Source: a virus. From it: 35,098 nt of DNA. Under the pieces are notes generated by a model, which saw only the letters and a program-made list of their open reading frames with translations, was not told the DNA's origin and searched no databases. The stretch spans positions 1-35,098 of the IMG/VR virus record IMGVR_UViG_3300037083_000027; one strand, 5' to 3'. Made by a program: the position numbers and the translations under genes. Below, piece by piece: positions 1 through 6,176 of this stretch; positions within the stretch are counted from its first letter, which is position 1, and each line of letters begins with the position of its first letter.

Positions 1-1
1 C

Positions 2-85
2 ATCTACAAGATGAGACGCGCCGGCATTTGCTGGAGCGAGATTAGGAAGAAGGTCATGCCAGCCCGCCCCTCGCCGGCAGGTTAG
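2..85 (+). CDS. C-terminal fragment of an HTH-like protein (5' truncated)
   Basis: An open frame enters from the left edge and stops at TAG 83-85. The visible 27 residues contain RRAGICWSEIRKKV, which looks like the end of a helix-turn-helix of the type 'RRAGxSWxEIA'. This would fit a small DNA-binding regulator or a terminase-like HTH protein, but the rest of the gene lies outside the window. The next gene starts 28 bases downstream on the same strand with its own ribosome binding site. The call rests on one short motif and an open frame. Confidence 0.4.
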   Translation: MYKMRRAGICWSEIRKKVMPARPSPAG

Positions 86-113
86 CTTCAAGTGAGAGAA
101 ACGGAGGCATTCA

Positions 114-365
114 ATGTCATGCCAAGAGAGGGTAGGTGGCACTAAGCGTGGTTTTGGCCGAGTATGCGGCTTGTCTGCGAGGAATACTGTACATACCAAG
201 CCTCGTCAGTTCGGCTACCACACTTATGTGGCGCCAGTTCCCGATGTGAAAGAGCCATCGCCTTATTGTCTTCGGCTTCAAACGATACGCAACGCCGCCG
301 CTGGAGAAGGCAGAAGCGTGGCTCTGATTGACCTAATCCAGCTGCTAATCGAGGAGGCCGAATGA
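114..365 (+). CDS. Small protein of unknown function (83 aa)
   Basis: I do not recognise this protein. The ATG at 114 follows GGAGG at a usable distance (about 7 bases), and the stop overlaps the next start as ATGA (362-365), which supports a real, translationally coupled gene. The N-terminal third is basic and rich in Gly, Arg and Cys. The C-terminal third looks helical (SVALIDLIQLLIEEAE). There is no signal peptide or membrane segment. Position upstream of the terminase genes suggests a small accessory or regulatory phage protein, but no function is claimed. Confidence 0.6.
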   Translation: MSCQERVGGTKRGFGRVCGLSARNTVHTKPRQFGYHTYVAPVPDVKEPSPYCLRLQTIRNAAAGEGRSVALIDLIQLLIEEAE

Positions 366-565
366 TGCGTGAATCCGCCGAGAAAAAACGGAAGCGGCTG
401 TGGCCAGTAGAAGGAGTGTGTCTCGCCCAGATCCTAGAGTGGCAACGGCGGGGCTATTTCATGGAGGAGGTACAAGCTGTAGCGGACGAAGCTGGGGTAT
501 CTCCTGAAATTATTCTGAGACGGCTTCGGAAATACAATCTTATGAGGGGGCCGCTGGAAACTTAA
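362..565 (+). CDS. Small HTH-like protein (67 aa)
   Basis: The start overlaps the previous stop (ATGA). After a basic N-terminus (about residues 5-12) there are two predicted helices and then DEAGVSPEIILRRLRKYNL, which has the look of a helix-turn-helix recognition segment (turn 'AGVS', recognition helix 'PEIILRRLRKYN'). Small basic HTH proteins just upstream of terminase genes are often late regulators or DNA-packaging accessories. That role is inferred from position. No other domain is visible. A short inverted repeat (GGCT/AGCC, 566-578) and a promoter-like site follow the stop. Confidence 0.6.
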   Translation: MMRESAEKKRKRLWPVEGVCLAQILEWQRRGYFMEEVQAVADEAGVSPEIILRRLRKYNLMRGPLET

Positions 566-580
566 GGCTTTCATAGCCCC

Positions 581-609
581 TTGACATGAGGCTGCCCGTT
601 TGTTACGCT
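581..609 (+). promoter_or_regulatory. Sigma70-type promoter candidate
   Basis: A perfect -35 box TTGACA (581-586) is followed by a 17-base spacer and TACGCT (604-609), which matches TATAAT at three positions including the key first T, the second A and the last T. It lies between a gene end (565) and a gene start (636) that has a strong ribosome binding site. It is the best promoter in the window and could drive the whole block downstream. The weak -10 suggests either a weak promoter or one helped by an activator. Confidence 0.55.
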
Positions 610-635
610 AGAGAGTGAGAAGAAAAGGAGGCTAC

Positions 636-767
636 ATGATCTATCGTCTGTTAGACCGAGCTTGGATGTTAGTTCTTCTGGGCGTGGTGATTGTAGCCGG
701 GATACTCTACATCCTCGACATGGAACACAGGCAAGGAGGCTACACATGGCAGAGATGGTTCCAGTGA
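636..767 (+). CDS. Small single-span membrane protein (43 aa)
   Basis: The ATG at 636 is preceded by AAGGAGG, and the gene is the first after the promoter-like site. The protein has a short N-terminus (MIYRLLDRAW), one hydrophobic segment at about residues 11-28 (MLVLLGVVIVAGILYILD) and a polar, Trp-containing tail. The topology fits an inner-membrane mini-protein. Holin-like, superinfection-exclusion and structural roles are all possible and none is shown. The last 22 bases overlap the next gene, which starts at 746 in another frame. Confidence 0.6.
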   Translation: MIYRLLDRAWMLVLLGVVIVAGILYILDMEHRQGGYTWQRWFQ

Positions 768-922
768 CTCGCAGGGAAATTCGGCAGATCAAGAGGGAAC
801 TTCGCAAGAAACAGCCCCTCGTGTGTCTCGATGCCGTGGCTTACGTCAAAACCTTGCTCATCGCTCAGGGGATGGTGCAACAGGGTGAGATGGTGATGGC
901 AAATATCAAGAAAGGATACTAA
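746..922 (+). CDS. Small basic soluble protein (58 aa)
   Basis: I place the start at ATG 746 because it has AAGGAGG eight bases upstream. A longer frame would begin at 662 but lacks such a site. The sequence is a basic helix (RREIRQIKRELRKKQ, about residues 9-23) followed by an amphipathic half ending MANIKKGY. I recognise no family. The basic helix could bind nucleic acid or a partner protein. It sits between two membrane mini-proteins and shares the same 12-base translation-start box as its upstream neighbour. Confidence 0.6.
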   Translation: MAEMVPVTRREIRQIKRELRKKQPLVCLDAVAYVKTLLIAQGMVQQGEMVMANIKKGY

Positions 923-924
923 CT

Positions 925-1038
925 ATGAAGACCGAGATTCGGGAACAACTAGCGGCGTGGTTCTTCTTCGCAATGTGTGTCGCAATACCGTGGGTTGGCG
1001 GACTGATTCTTTACGTGCTCAAAGAGGGTGCTCGATGA
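925..1038 (+). CDS. Small single-span membrane protein (37 aa)
   Basis: The ATG at 925 follows the previous stop directly, with AAAGGA about ten bases upstream. The protein has an amphipathic N-terminus (MKTEIREQLA), one hydrophobic segment at about residues 11-32 (WFFFAMCVAIPWVGGLILYV) and a short basic tail (LKEGAR). The stop overlaps the next start (ATGA, 1035-1038), so translation is probably coupled. Function is unknown; it is the second of three such tiny membrane proteins in the window. Confidence 0.55.
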   Translation: MKTEIREQLAAWFFFAMCVAIPWVGGLILYVLKEGAR

Positions 1039-1223
1039 CGATGGCCTCAGAGCGTGCCCTAAAACTACTCACCGATTGCTACAACTGTCACTTCGTAGCA
1101 ATAGCTGTGGCTGATGCTTATCTAGGGAAAGCTCAGGACGACGATGACCTCGATATGCAATCGTACTGGGCAGATATTGTGGCGAACTTGCTGCCCAAGA
1201 ATCAGGAGAACTATGATTCCTAA
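1035..1223 (+). CDS. Small acidic protein of unknown function (62 aa)
   Basis: The start at ATG 1035 is chosen for its ATGA overlap with the upstream stop; ATG 1041 is an alternative. The protein begins with a helical stretch holding two Cys (LTDCYNCHFV, about residues 13-22) and has an acidic cluster (DDDDLD) near residue 38. It contains no known motif beyond the CxxC pair. Charge and length suggest a soluble partner of the adjacent membrane mini-protein, which is an inference from coupling alone. Confidence 0.55.
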   Translation: MTMASERALKLLTDCYNCHFVAIAVADAYLGKAQDDDDLDMQSYWADIVANLLPKNQENYDS

Positions 1224-1269
1224 CGGCACAGCTTATCCCTGTGAATACAGCTACGAGGAAGAATACTGA
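1213..1269 (+). CDS. Very short possible leader-type ORF (18 aa)
   Basis: ATG 1213 is preceded by AGGAG (1204-1208) and encodes an 18-residue peptide ending in YSYEEEY. It overlaps the end of the previous gene by 11 bases. The stop TGA at 1267-1269 overlaps a CTG of the next open frame (1266). It could be a translated leader that feeds ribosomes into that frame by reinitiation or slippage, or chance. The only support is the ribosome binding site and the overlap. Confidence 0.25.
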   Translation: MIPNGTAYPCEYSYEEEY

Positions 1270-1400
1270 CTCTCTATCTGCAAATCTCTACGTTCTGCAA
1301 GTCCTGCGCTGACGCTAGACGCTTCTACGGCAACCGTACGCGACCGCCAGAACGTTGTAAAGCTCGAAGGTCTTGCGACAGTCTAGGCGGAAAGACGTGA
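1266..1400 (+). CDS. Possible zinc-finger-like mini-protein with non-ATG start (44 aa)
   Basis: The frame is open from 1245 and holds a coherent zinc-binding-like pattern: FCKSCADARRFYGN, then PERCKARRSC. The four Cys are spaced C-x2-C-x16-C-x5-C. There is no ATG, GTG or TTG. CTG 1266 has GAGGAAG just upstream and overlaps the preceding stop as CTGA, so a rare CTG start or a -1 slip from the upstream peptide would be needed. It may instead be the remnant of a gene that lost its start. The Cys pattern is visible; expression is speculative. Confidence 0.3.
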   Translation: MTLYLQISTFCKSCADARRFYGNRTRPPERCKARRSCDSLGGKT

Positions 1401-1486
1401 TAGACCAAGCCCGCAAAGGCCTAAAGCAGTATTACCCTAAACAGCGATTTCGGCTTGTTGTGGCACCTCGCACTACCCGCTTCTAA
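1397..1486 (+). CDS. Possible basic mini-ORF (29 aa)
   Basis: GTG 1397 overlaps the preceding stop as GTGA, and GGCGGAAAG lies a few bases upstream. The peptide is strongly basic (QARKGLKQYYPKQRFRLVV). The overlap pattern matches that of proven genes here, but the peptide is very short and unrecognised. With the two preceding frames it may be part of a decayed longer gene. Confidence 0.25.
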   Translation: MIDQARKGLKQYYPKQRFRLVVAPRTTRF

Positions 1487-1636
1487 CTCCTTTAGAATCA
1501 GCCACTTAGAAAATAGTTCTTCTCCTCTCTTATTCTCTGCTGCTATCTTCGTTGCAATTGACGCCTCCTTATGAGGTTACTCCTGAGCCAAACTCAGATG
1601 ACACTCTCAATGCGGCTACTCCATAGGACTTAATGT
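1487..1636 (+). other. Gene-poor stretch before terminase, pyrimidine-rich
   Basis: No gene with a normal start is visible. The + strand carries a strong pyrimidine run (about 1517-1553). One frame is open from 1510 to TAG 1624-1626 and would read as a hydrophobic leader (KIVLLLSYSLLLSSLQLTP) plus an acidic, Pro-containing tail, like a small exported peptide, but it lacks an ATG, GTG or TTG at its beginning. Packaging sites (cos or pac) often lie just upstream of the small terminase gene, so this is a candidate location. No palindrome or repeat proves it. Confidence 0.3.
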
Positions 1637-2248
1637 GTGGCTGGATCCCCTAAAAAGAGGATGCGTAAGCTTCTGGCCGCAATGGATGAAGAGGGTCTTA
1701 CTCCAGAATACCGCCGCTTCGTTGACTTCTACTGCCAGCATCTCGATGGGCACAAGGCTGTTCGTCAGGCATTCGACCGACCCCGCAGTCTTCAGAGTGT
1801 TATCAATAAGCCTGAAGTTATGGAGGCTATCAGTCGTAGGCAGAAAGCCACGTCTGATCGCTTTAAGCTCTCCAAAGAGTGGCTGGTTCAGGAACTGGTC
1901 TATGTGGTCGGGGCTCGCAGGAGGGACTTGTTTGACGAAGAAGGGAATTCCCTACCAGTCCCAGAATGGCCAGATTATCTCGATGCGGCCATCGCCTCTG
2001 TGGATTTTGAAGACCTCATGGAGAAAGACGAAGAGACTGGCAAGCGCCACAAGACTGGTAACGTTATCAAGGTTCGGTTTAATAGTAAGACGGAAGCCGG
2101 GTCTCTCCTCATGCGCCATCTCGGGATTGACCACATGCCCAGCGCTGAGGGGCGTGACCGCTTGAAGGAAGTGATGGCTGTGTTCCAGGCGGGTCCTGTA
2201 CCTAGAGAAACACCGGCTATTGAAGGTGAAGTAACCAAGAAAAAATAA
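1637..2248 (+). CDS. terS: Terminase small subunit
   Basis: Terminase small subunits recognise the packaging site on phage DNA and load the large subunit. The N-terminal region has the family pattern 'LTPEYRRFVDFY...G..AVRQAF...' (about residues 21-46) followed by a 'NKPEVMEAISRRQ' segment, as in the Terminase_2 family HTH part. The C-terminal half has the family 'DLFDEEGNSLP...' stretch and ends with a helix around 'LLMRHLGID'. The start is GTG 1637, forced by a stop at 1631-1633 and served by AGGA upstream. Length (203 aa) is typical. The large subunit starts three bases after the stop. The call is from recognised sequence pattern and gene order. Confidence 0.85.
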   Translation: MAGSPKKRMRKLLAAMDEEGLTPEYRRFVDFYCQHLDGHKAVRQAFDRPRSLQSVINKPEVMEAISRRQKATSDRFKLSKEWLVQELVYVVGARRRDLFDEEGNSLPVPEWPDYLDAAIASVDFEDLMEKDEETGKRHKTGNVIKVRFNSKTEAGSLLMRHLGIDHMPSAEGRDRLKEVMAVFQAGPVPRETPAIEGEVTKKK

Positions 2249-2251
2249 CGT

Positions 2252-3523
2252 GTGGACACTCTCAGCTATCTCTCCTCCGATTCTGTTCTCAAGCCTTTCG
2301 GTGAGAAGGCCTTCAATTTTGCGTTTCGTCACCCTAAAGATGATGCCAGAATTAACATTCTTGAAGGCGCTGTACGCTCAGCCAAGACTTGGTCAATGCT
2401 TCCGAAGCTTCTTCAGCTCTGCGAGTATGACGTACAAGGCTGGCGTGTTATCACAGGAGTGTCCAAGCAGACCGTCTACAACAATGTCCTCAATGATCTC
2501 TTCGATCTCATCGGCGCCAGAAACTACGACTACAACCGGCAGACTGGCGAACTCAACATGTTCGGCAGTCAGTGGTTGGTCATCGGCGCTAAAGACGAAG
2601 GTTCGGAAAAGTACGTTCGAGGCCTTACTGTTGGTGTGGCGTATGGTGACGAGGGAGTACTTCAGCCTCCGAGCTTTATTCGGATGCTCCTCAATCGTAT
2701 GTCGCCTTACGGGGCTCGGGCTTATTTCACCACCAACCCAGATTCGCCACATCACCCCTTCAAGGTTGAACTTCTCGACAACAAAGAGCTTCGCGCCAAC
2801 GGCAGTCTCTGGTCGGAACACTTCGATCTCGATGACAACCCGAATTTGGACCCGGCTTACAAGCGTCATCTCAAGGCTCTTTACAAGGGAGTGTATTACC
2901 AGCGTTTTGTTCTTGGTCTCTGGGTTGTGGCGGAAGGTGCAATCTACAAAGATTGCTGGGACGAGGATATCCTTTACGATGATTCGACCGCGCCGAAGCG
3001 CCTTCGAGGTGAACTCAAGGTCGAAGAGTACATCGGAGTGGATTGCGGTGTCGATCACCCGCAGGTTTATCTCTACGTTATTGATGACGGCACAACTCTC
3101 TGGGTGGACAACGAGTACTACTGGGACAGCCGAAAGGAAATGCGGCAAAAGACCGACCGGGAATATCGTGTCGACCTTGAAAAGTTCATGGCTGAGTCGG
3201 GTGGTAAGAACGCCCAGGTCATTATCCCACCAGAGTGCGCTTCCTTCGATGCTGAACTCACCCAGGCTGGCGTATGGCATATAGACGCCGACAACGATGT
3301 TACAGAGGGAATAAAGATCACTTCTTCTCTGATGGGACTTCGGCGGCTGCGAATTCACCGGGATCGCTGCCCACAGACTGTGAGAACAGTTCCAACCTAT
3401 GTGTGGGACCCGAAGAAGGCGCTTCGTGGCTTGGAAGAACCAATGAAGATTGATGACGATCCTCCAGACGCTCTGCGTTATGTGATTAAGACGAAGATCG
3501 CACCCTGGCGACTAGCGGCATGA
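2252..3523 (+). CDS. terL: Terminase large subunit (ATPase-nuclease)
   Basis: This is the DNA-packaging motor, which cleaves concatemeric DNA and pumps it through the portal. Visible motifs: a Walker-A-like loop EGAVRSAKT (residues 38-46), Walker B VGVAYGDEG with D133/E134, and a coupling segment FTTNPDSP (159-166). The C-terminal RNaseH-like nuclease shows YIGVDCG with D264, acidic residues at E328/D333, and DDPPDALRY with D406. The length of 423 aa is normal. The start is GTG 2252, and its Shine-Dalgarno is weak, suggesting coupling to the small subunit. The stop overlaps the zinc-ribbon gene (ATGA). The variant P-loop (A-x-R-S-A-K-T) is common in this family. Confidence 0.95.
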   Translation: MDTLSYLSSDSVLKPFGEKAFNFAFRHPKDDARINILEGAVRSAKTWSMLPKLLQLCEYDVQGWRVITGVSKQTVYNNVLNDLFDLIGARNYDYNRQTGELNMFGSQWLVIGAKDEGSEKYVRGLTVGVAYGDEGVLQPPSFIRMLLNRMSPYGARAYFTTNPDSPHHPFKVELLDNKELRANGSLWSEHFDLDDNPNLDPAYKRHLKALYKGVYYQRFVLGLWVVAEGAIYKDCWDEDILYDDSTAPKRLRGELKVEEYIGVDCGVDHPQVYLYVIDDGTTLWVDNEYYWDSRKEMRQKTDREYRVDLEKFMAESGGKNAQVIIPPECASFDAELTQAGVWHIDADNDVTEGIKITSSLMGLRRLRIHRDRCPQTVRTVPTYVWDPKKALRGLEEPMKIDDDPPDALRYVIKTKIAPWRLAA

Positions 3524-3747
3524 GTTCTTCTCCACAAATTGGGGTCGTTTACGAAGAACACACAGTTCCGCCGAACTCTGCCATTGTGGATGTAAAGTAC
3601 TGTGAGGGTTGTGGTTTGCCATTCGTTAGGAAGAATCGTGATCGAGTGTGTCGCCTCTGCCACTCGAATCCATTCTTCCCCGTAGTGCCGAAAAGTACAT
3701 TGGAAATTCTCCGAGACTTAGCCGAAGAAACACCCCTACCGCAATGA
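3520..3747 (+). CDS. Small zinc-ribbon protein between terminase and portal
   Basis: The protein has two CxxC knuckles, YCEGCG (C28, C31) and VCRLCH (C44, C47), with 12 residues between them. This is a classic zinc-ribbon arrangement. The C-terminus is a short acidic helix (LEILRDLAEETP). It overlaps both the terminase large subunit and the portal by ATGA, so it is made in step with the packaging machinery. I infer a role as a packaging or portal accessory, or as a small DNA-binding factor, from position only. No family name can be given. Confidence 0.7.
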   Translation: MSSSPQIGVVYEEHTVPPNSAIVDVKYCEGCGLPFVRKNRDRVCRLCHSNPFFPVVPKSTLEILRDLAEETPLPQ

Positions 3748-5678
3748 GTACTCAGCCCAATATCTATAAGCCTCGTATTACCGCCGATAAGTTCGAGGCC
3801 TGGCGTAACAGCGTAAATGAGCAGAGGCGTGCGGTTGATGCCTTTTCTAATATTGCCGCTCGACTAGGCGCTGGCTCCAACAATCTTCTTGAAGGTACGA
3901 ACTACCCGCTTACCCGCCTCTCCTTCAATTACATTCTGATGCAGTCGTTATATCGTAGCAATTGGATTATCAGGAAAGTGGTTGATGTACCCGCTGAGGA
4001 TATGACCAAGAATTGGATGGGTCTGGACACCGAGGCTTCTCCGAAGGAGATGAAGCGCTTTGAACAGGCTGTGACCAAGACCGGCACCCAGAATCAGATG
4101 CTTACCACATTGAAGTGGGCCAGACTGTTTGGTGGCGCTGGTGCTTTGATGGTCATTAAGGGAGATGAGAAGAGGCTCGATAAACCTCTAAATCTGGAGG
4201 ACATCGAGCTGGATTCTTATCGAGGCTTGATAGCCTTGGATCGCTGGTCTGGTATTACTCCCGGGGCTACTCTCTGTACCGACATCGAGAGGCCGCTTGA
4301 ATTCGGCCTTCCCGAGACCTACCGGGTTATTACCACAACGGGAAAGAATTTTGAGGTTCATGCCAGCCGCATCATCCGATTTATCGGACGAGATGTGCCT
4401 GTGTGGGAAAAGCAGGTCGAGCAGAACTGGGGGATCAGCGAAGTAGAGGTGATGTACGAGGAGTTAAAGAAGAGAGACAATACTTCCTGGAATATAGCCT
4501 CTCTCATCTTTAGGGCTAATATTGTGGCTCTGAAGAGTAAAGACCTCGCTGGTATGCTTTCCGGCGTCAATTCCAGCCCCGCGGCACAGCAGAGATTCTA
4601 TGCTTCCCTACAGGCTCAGTCCCAGCTCATGTCTAATCAGGGCATGATGGTTCTTCCCGAAGAAGGAGGCCTCGATGAACATCAGTATTCGTTTGGTGGT
4701 GTTGCCGATGTGTATGAGGCATTTCGAGAGGACATCTGCGGGGCTACTGGAATCCCCTACAGTCGTATGTTTGGAAGGACTCCAGGTGGCCTATCAACCA
4801 CCAACGAGGGAGAAGAACACATCTACTACGAAAGCATCGCGGCGAAACAACATCGGGAGTTGGATCCACAAGTAACGAAGCTCTTTCCCGTGATCGCCAT
4901 GAGTACTTGGGGTGAAGTACCCGACGATCTCGCTTGGAAGTGGAATCCAGTTGGGAGTCTCAGCGACCGTGATCGAGCGGAACTAGCTAAGTCCTACGTA
5001 GACTCTCTAGTGGCTTTGAATAACTCCGGTATCGTTAGTCCAAAATTTTGCGCTAAGGAGATAAAGCAGCAGAGCAGTATAACGGGCTTCGGGACTAACA
5101 TGACTGATGAGGATGTAGAGAAGACCTCTGACGATGTTCTTCCCGTTGCCGATGAAATGCTGATGGGAGGCATGGGTGGGGGTGAAGAAGTAGGCAAGAA
5201 GCCCGGAAAAAAGGACGAAAAGTCCGAGAAGAAACCCGAGAAAAAGAAGGCTAAGGACTCAGCCATCGAAGACGATATGCCGGGAGACATTCAGAATACC
5301 ATCATATTCGCAGGCATCGGGATCGCCATAGAGAACCCAATCGGCAGCGTTCGTAGCGGCGAGGGCTGGTCTGTGACAATGAAGCATCCGTACGGTCACG
5401 TTGTTGGCACTCTCGGCGTAGACGGCGATGCAGTAGATGTGTTTCTAGGTCCAGATGAGTTTGCCTCTAAAGTCTATGTGGTTCATACGCTCGACCCAGA
5501 GACGGGACGCTACGACGAAGACAAAGCCATGGTGGGATTCAGCTCGGCGTGGGAAGCTGCTCAGGCATTCAAGGATAACTACTCGTCCCCTGACTTCTTT
5601 GGCAGCATGGATGCGATGTCTATTGCGGCCTTTACGCGCAAGATATTCTCGCGCAAGATCGGTAAGAAAGTAGCCTGA
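3744..5678 (+). CDS. Portal protein (DUF1073 type) fused to a pyrophosphatase-like domain
   Basis: The portal ring is the DNA gateway at one capsid vertex. Residues about 1-470 match DUF1073 portals: 'WIIRKVVDVPAEDMTKNW', 'WARLFGGAGALMVIKG', 'FREDICGATGIPYSRMFGR', and 'STTNEGEEHIYYESI'. ATG 3744 is preferred over a longer frame because of the ATGA overlap. A Lys/Glu-rich linker (about 480-507) leads to an extra domain (about 515-644) resembling the InPase domain of phage polyvalent proteins. Its DGDAVDVFLGPD (from D560) nearly matches the inorganic pyrophosphatase signature D-x-D-x-x-D, followed by 'KVYVVHTLDPETGRYDEDK'. Whether this domain is active, and on what substrate, is unknown. The portal call is firm and the InPase call is strong by motif. 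Confidence 0.92.
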   Translation: MSTQPNIYKPRITADKFEAWRNSVNEQRRAVDAFSNIAARLGAGSNNLLEGTNYPLTRLSFNYILMQSLYRSNWIIRKVVDVPAEDMTKNWMGLDTEASPKEMKRFEQAVTKTGTQNQMLTTLKWARLFGGAGALMVIKGDEKRLDKPLNLEDIELDSYRGLIALDRWSGITPGATLCTDIERPLEFGLPETYRVITTTGKNFEVHASRIIRFIGRDVPVWEKQVEQNWGISEVEVMYEELKKRDNTSWNIASLIFRANIVALKSKDLAGMLSGVNSSPAAQQRFYASLQAQSQLMSNQGMMVLPEEGGLDEHQYSFGGVADVYEAFREDICGATGIPYSRMFGRTPGGLSTTNEGEEHIYYESIAAKQHRELDPQVTKLFPVIAMSTWGEVPDDLAWKWNPVGSLSDRDRAELAKSYVDSLVALNNSGIVSPKFCAKEIKQQSSITGFGTNMTDEDVEKTSDDVLPVADEMLMGGMGGGEEVGKKPGKKDEKSEKKPEKKKAKDSAIEDDMPGDIQNTIIFAGIGIAIENPIGSVRSGEGWSVTMKHPYGHVVGTLGVDGDAVDVFLGPDEFASKVYVVHTLDPETGRYDEDKAMVGFSSAWEAAQAFKDNYSSPDFFGSMDAMSIAAFTRKIFSRKIGKKVA

Positions 5679-5872
5679 TGCCTGAGTTTAAGTTTCATCA
5701 CGGCATTGGTTTTACGGCTCACGTTATGATGCTGTGCCGTTGTGGTTGGTTGATGCAAGATAGTGAAGGCGGGACTTATTGCGTTAACCCCGAATGCGAC
5801 TTGAAAACCCGGCTCTACAACATCAGTGTGGGAGTAGAAGAGGTGCCTGTGCCAAAAGGAGCGGCGGCATGA
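5678..5872 (+). CDS. Small putative zinc-binding protein (64 aa)
   Basis: ATG 5678 overlaps the portal stop (TGATG). The sequence has LCRCGW (C20, C22) and YCVNPEC (C35, C40), an irregular CxC-x12-C-x4-C set that could bind zinc. An N-terminal HHG adds further possible ligands. The tail is Val/Pro-rich. No family is recognised. It precedes a membrane mini-protein in the same pattern seen near the left end (small soluble plus small membrane gene). Confidence 0.6.
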   Translation: MPEFKFHHGIGFTAHVMMLCRCGWLMQDSEGGTYCVNPECDLKTRLYNISVGVEEVPVPKGAAA

Positions 5873-5979
5873 TAAGAGAGTGGGCTATGTTCACTCTTGC
5901 TGTGGCTTGTGGTGTCGTCATCGGCGCATTGGCCATCTATGGTCTGGATTACTTGTTCTTCGAGGTATGGCATCTATGA
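5869..5979 (+). CDS. Small single-span membrane protein (36 aa)
   Basis: ATG 5869 overlaps the previous stop (ATGA). One hydrophobic segment covers about residues 7-31 (MFTLAVACGVVIGALAIYGL) after a charged start (MIREW). The stop again overlaps the next start. It could be a holin-like or membrane-anchoring mini-protein, but a single short span is not diagnostic. It is the third of this kind in the window. Confidence 0.55.
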   Translation: MIREWAMFTLAVACGVVIGALAIYGLDYLFFEVWHL

Positions 5980-6176
5980 GAAAAGCTCACATGTACGCTC
6001 GCCGTCGTGCGGCGATTGCAAAAGCGAGGGCATTCCCAGCGCCGGCTTTCGTTCAACAGCCAATGATTGTAGCTTCCGTTGTCGCTGTTAAGCCTCTCGT
6101 TACACCACCGTTGAAACCGCTACCTGCTAAAGACTCGCCGATTAAAGATAAGGCGAAGGACCTAGAAGAGAAATGA
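5976..6176 (+). CDS. Small basic proline-rich protein (66 aa)
   Basis: ATG 5976 sits in an ATGA overlap with the preceding gene. The N-terminus is very basic (YARRRAAIAKARA), the middle is mildly hydrophobic (MIVASVVAVK), and the end is Pro/Lys rich (TPPLKPLPAKDSPIKDKAK). No signal peptide is clear. It overlaps the start of the MuF gene by four bases. Function is unknown; the charge suggests nucleic-acid or portal contact, which is only an inference. Confidence 0.55.
   Translation: MRKAHMYARRRAAIAKARAFPAPAFVQQPMIVASVVAVKPLVTPPLKPLPAKDSPIKDKAKDLEEK

Noticed and set aside
1311-1324. Tandem GACGCT repeat as a possible packaging site
   Set aside because: Only two short copies, and they are explained by the codons of the zinc-finger-like frame.
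1558-1587. Possible promoter TTGACG before the small terminase
   Set aside because: No acceptable -10 box is found 16-18 bases downstream.
1571-1633. ATG-started 20-codon frame just before the small terminase
   Set aside because: No ribosome binding site and no recognisable sequence; too short to support.
2393-3358. - strand open frame of 321 codons within the large terminase gene
   Set aside because: It lies wholly opposite the nuclease and ATPase motifs of a firm gene; no ribosome binding site or family match.
3648-3743. N-terminal extension of the portal protein by 32 codons
   Set aside because: ATG 3744 makes the usual ATGA overlap with the zinc-ribbon gene, and the extension reads as the other frame of that gene.
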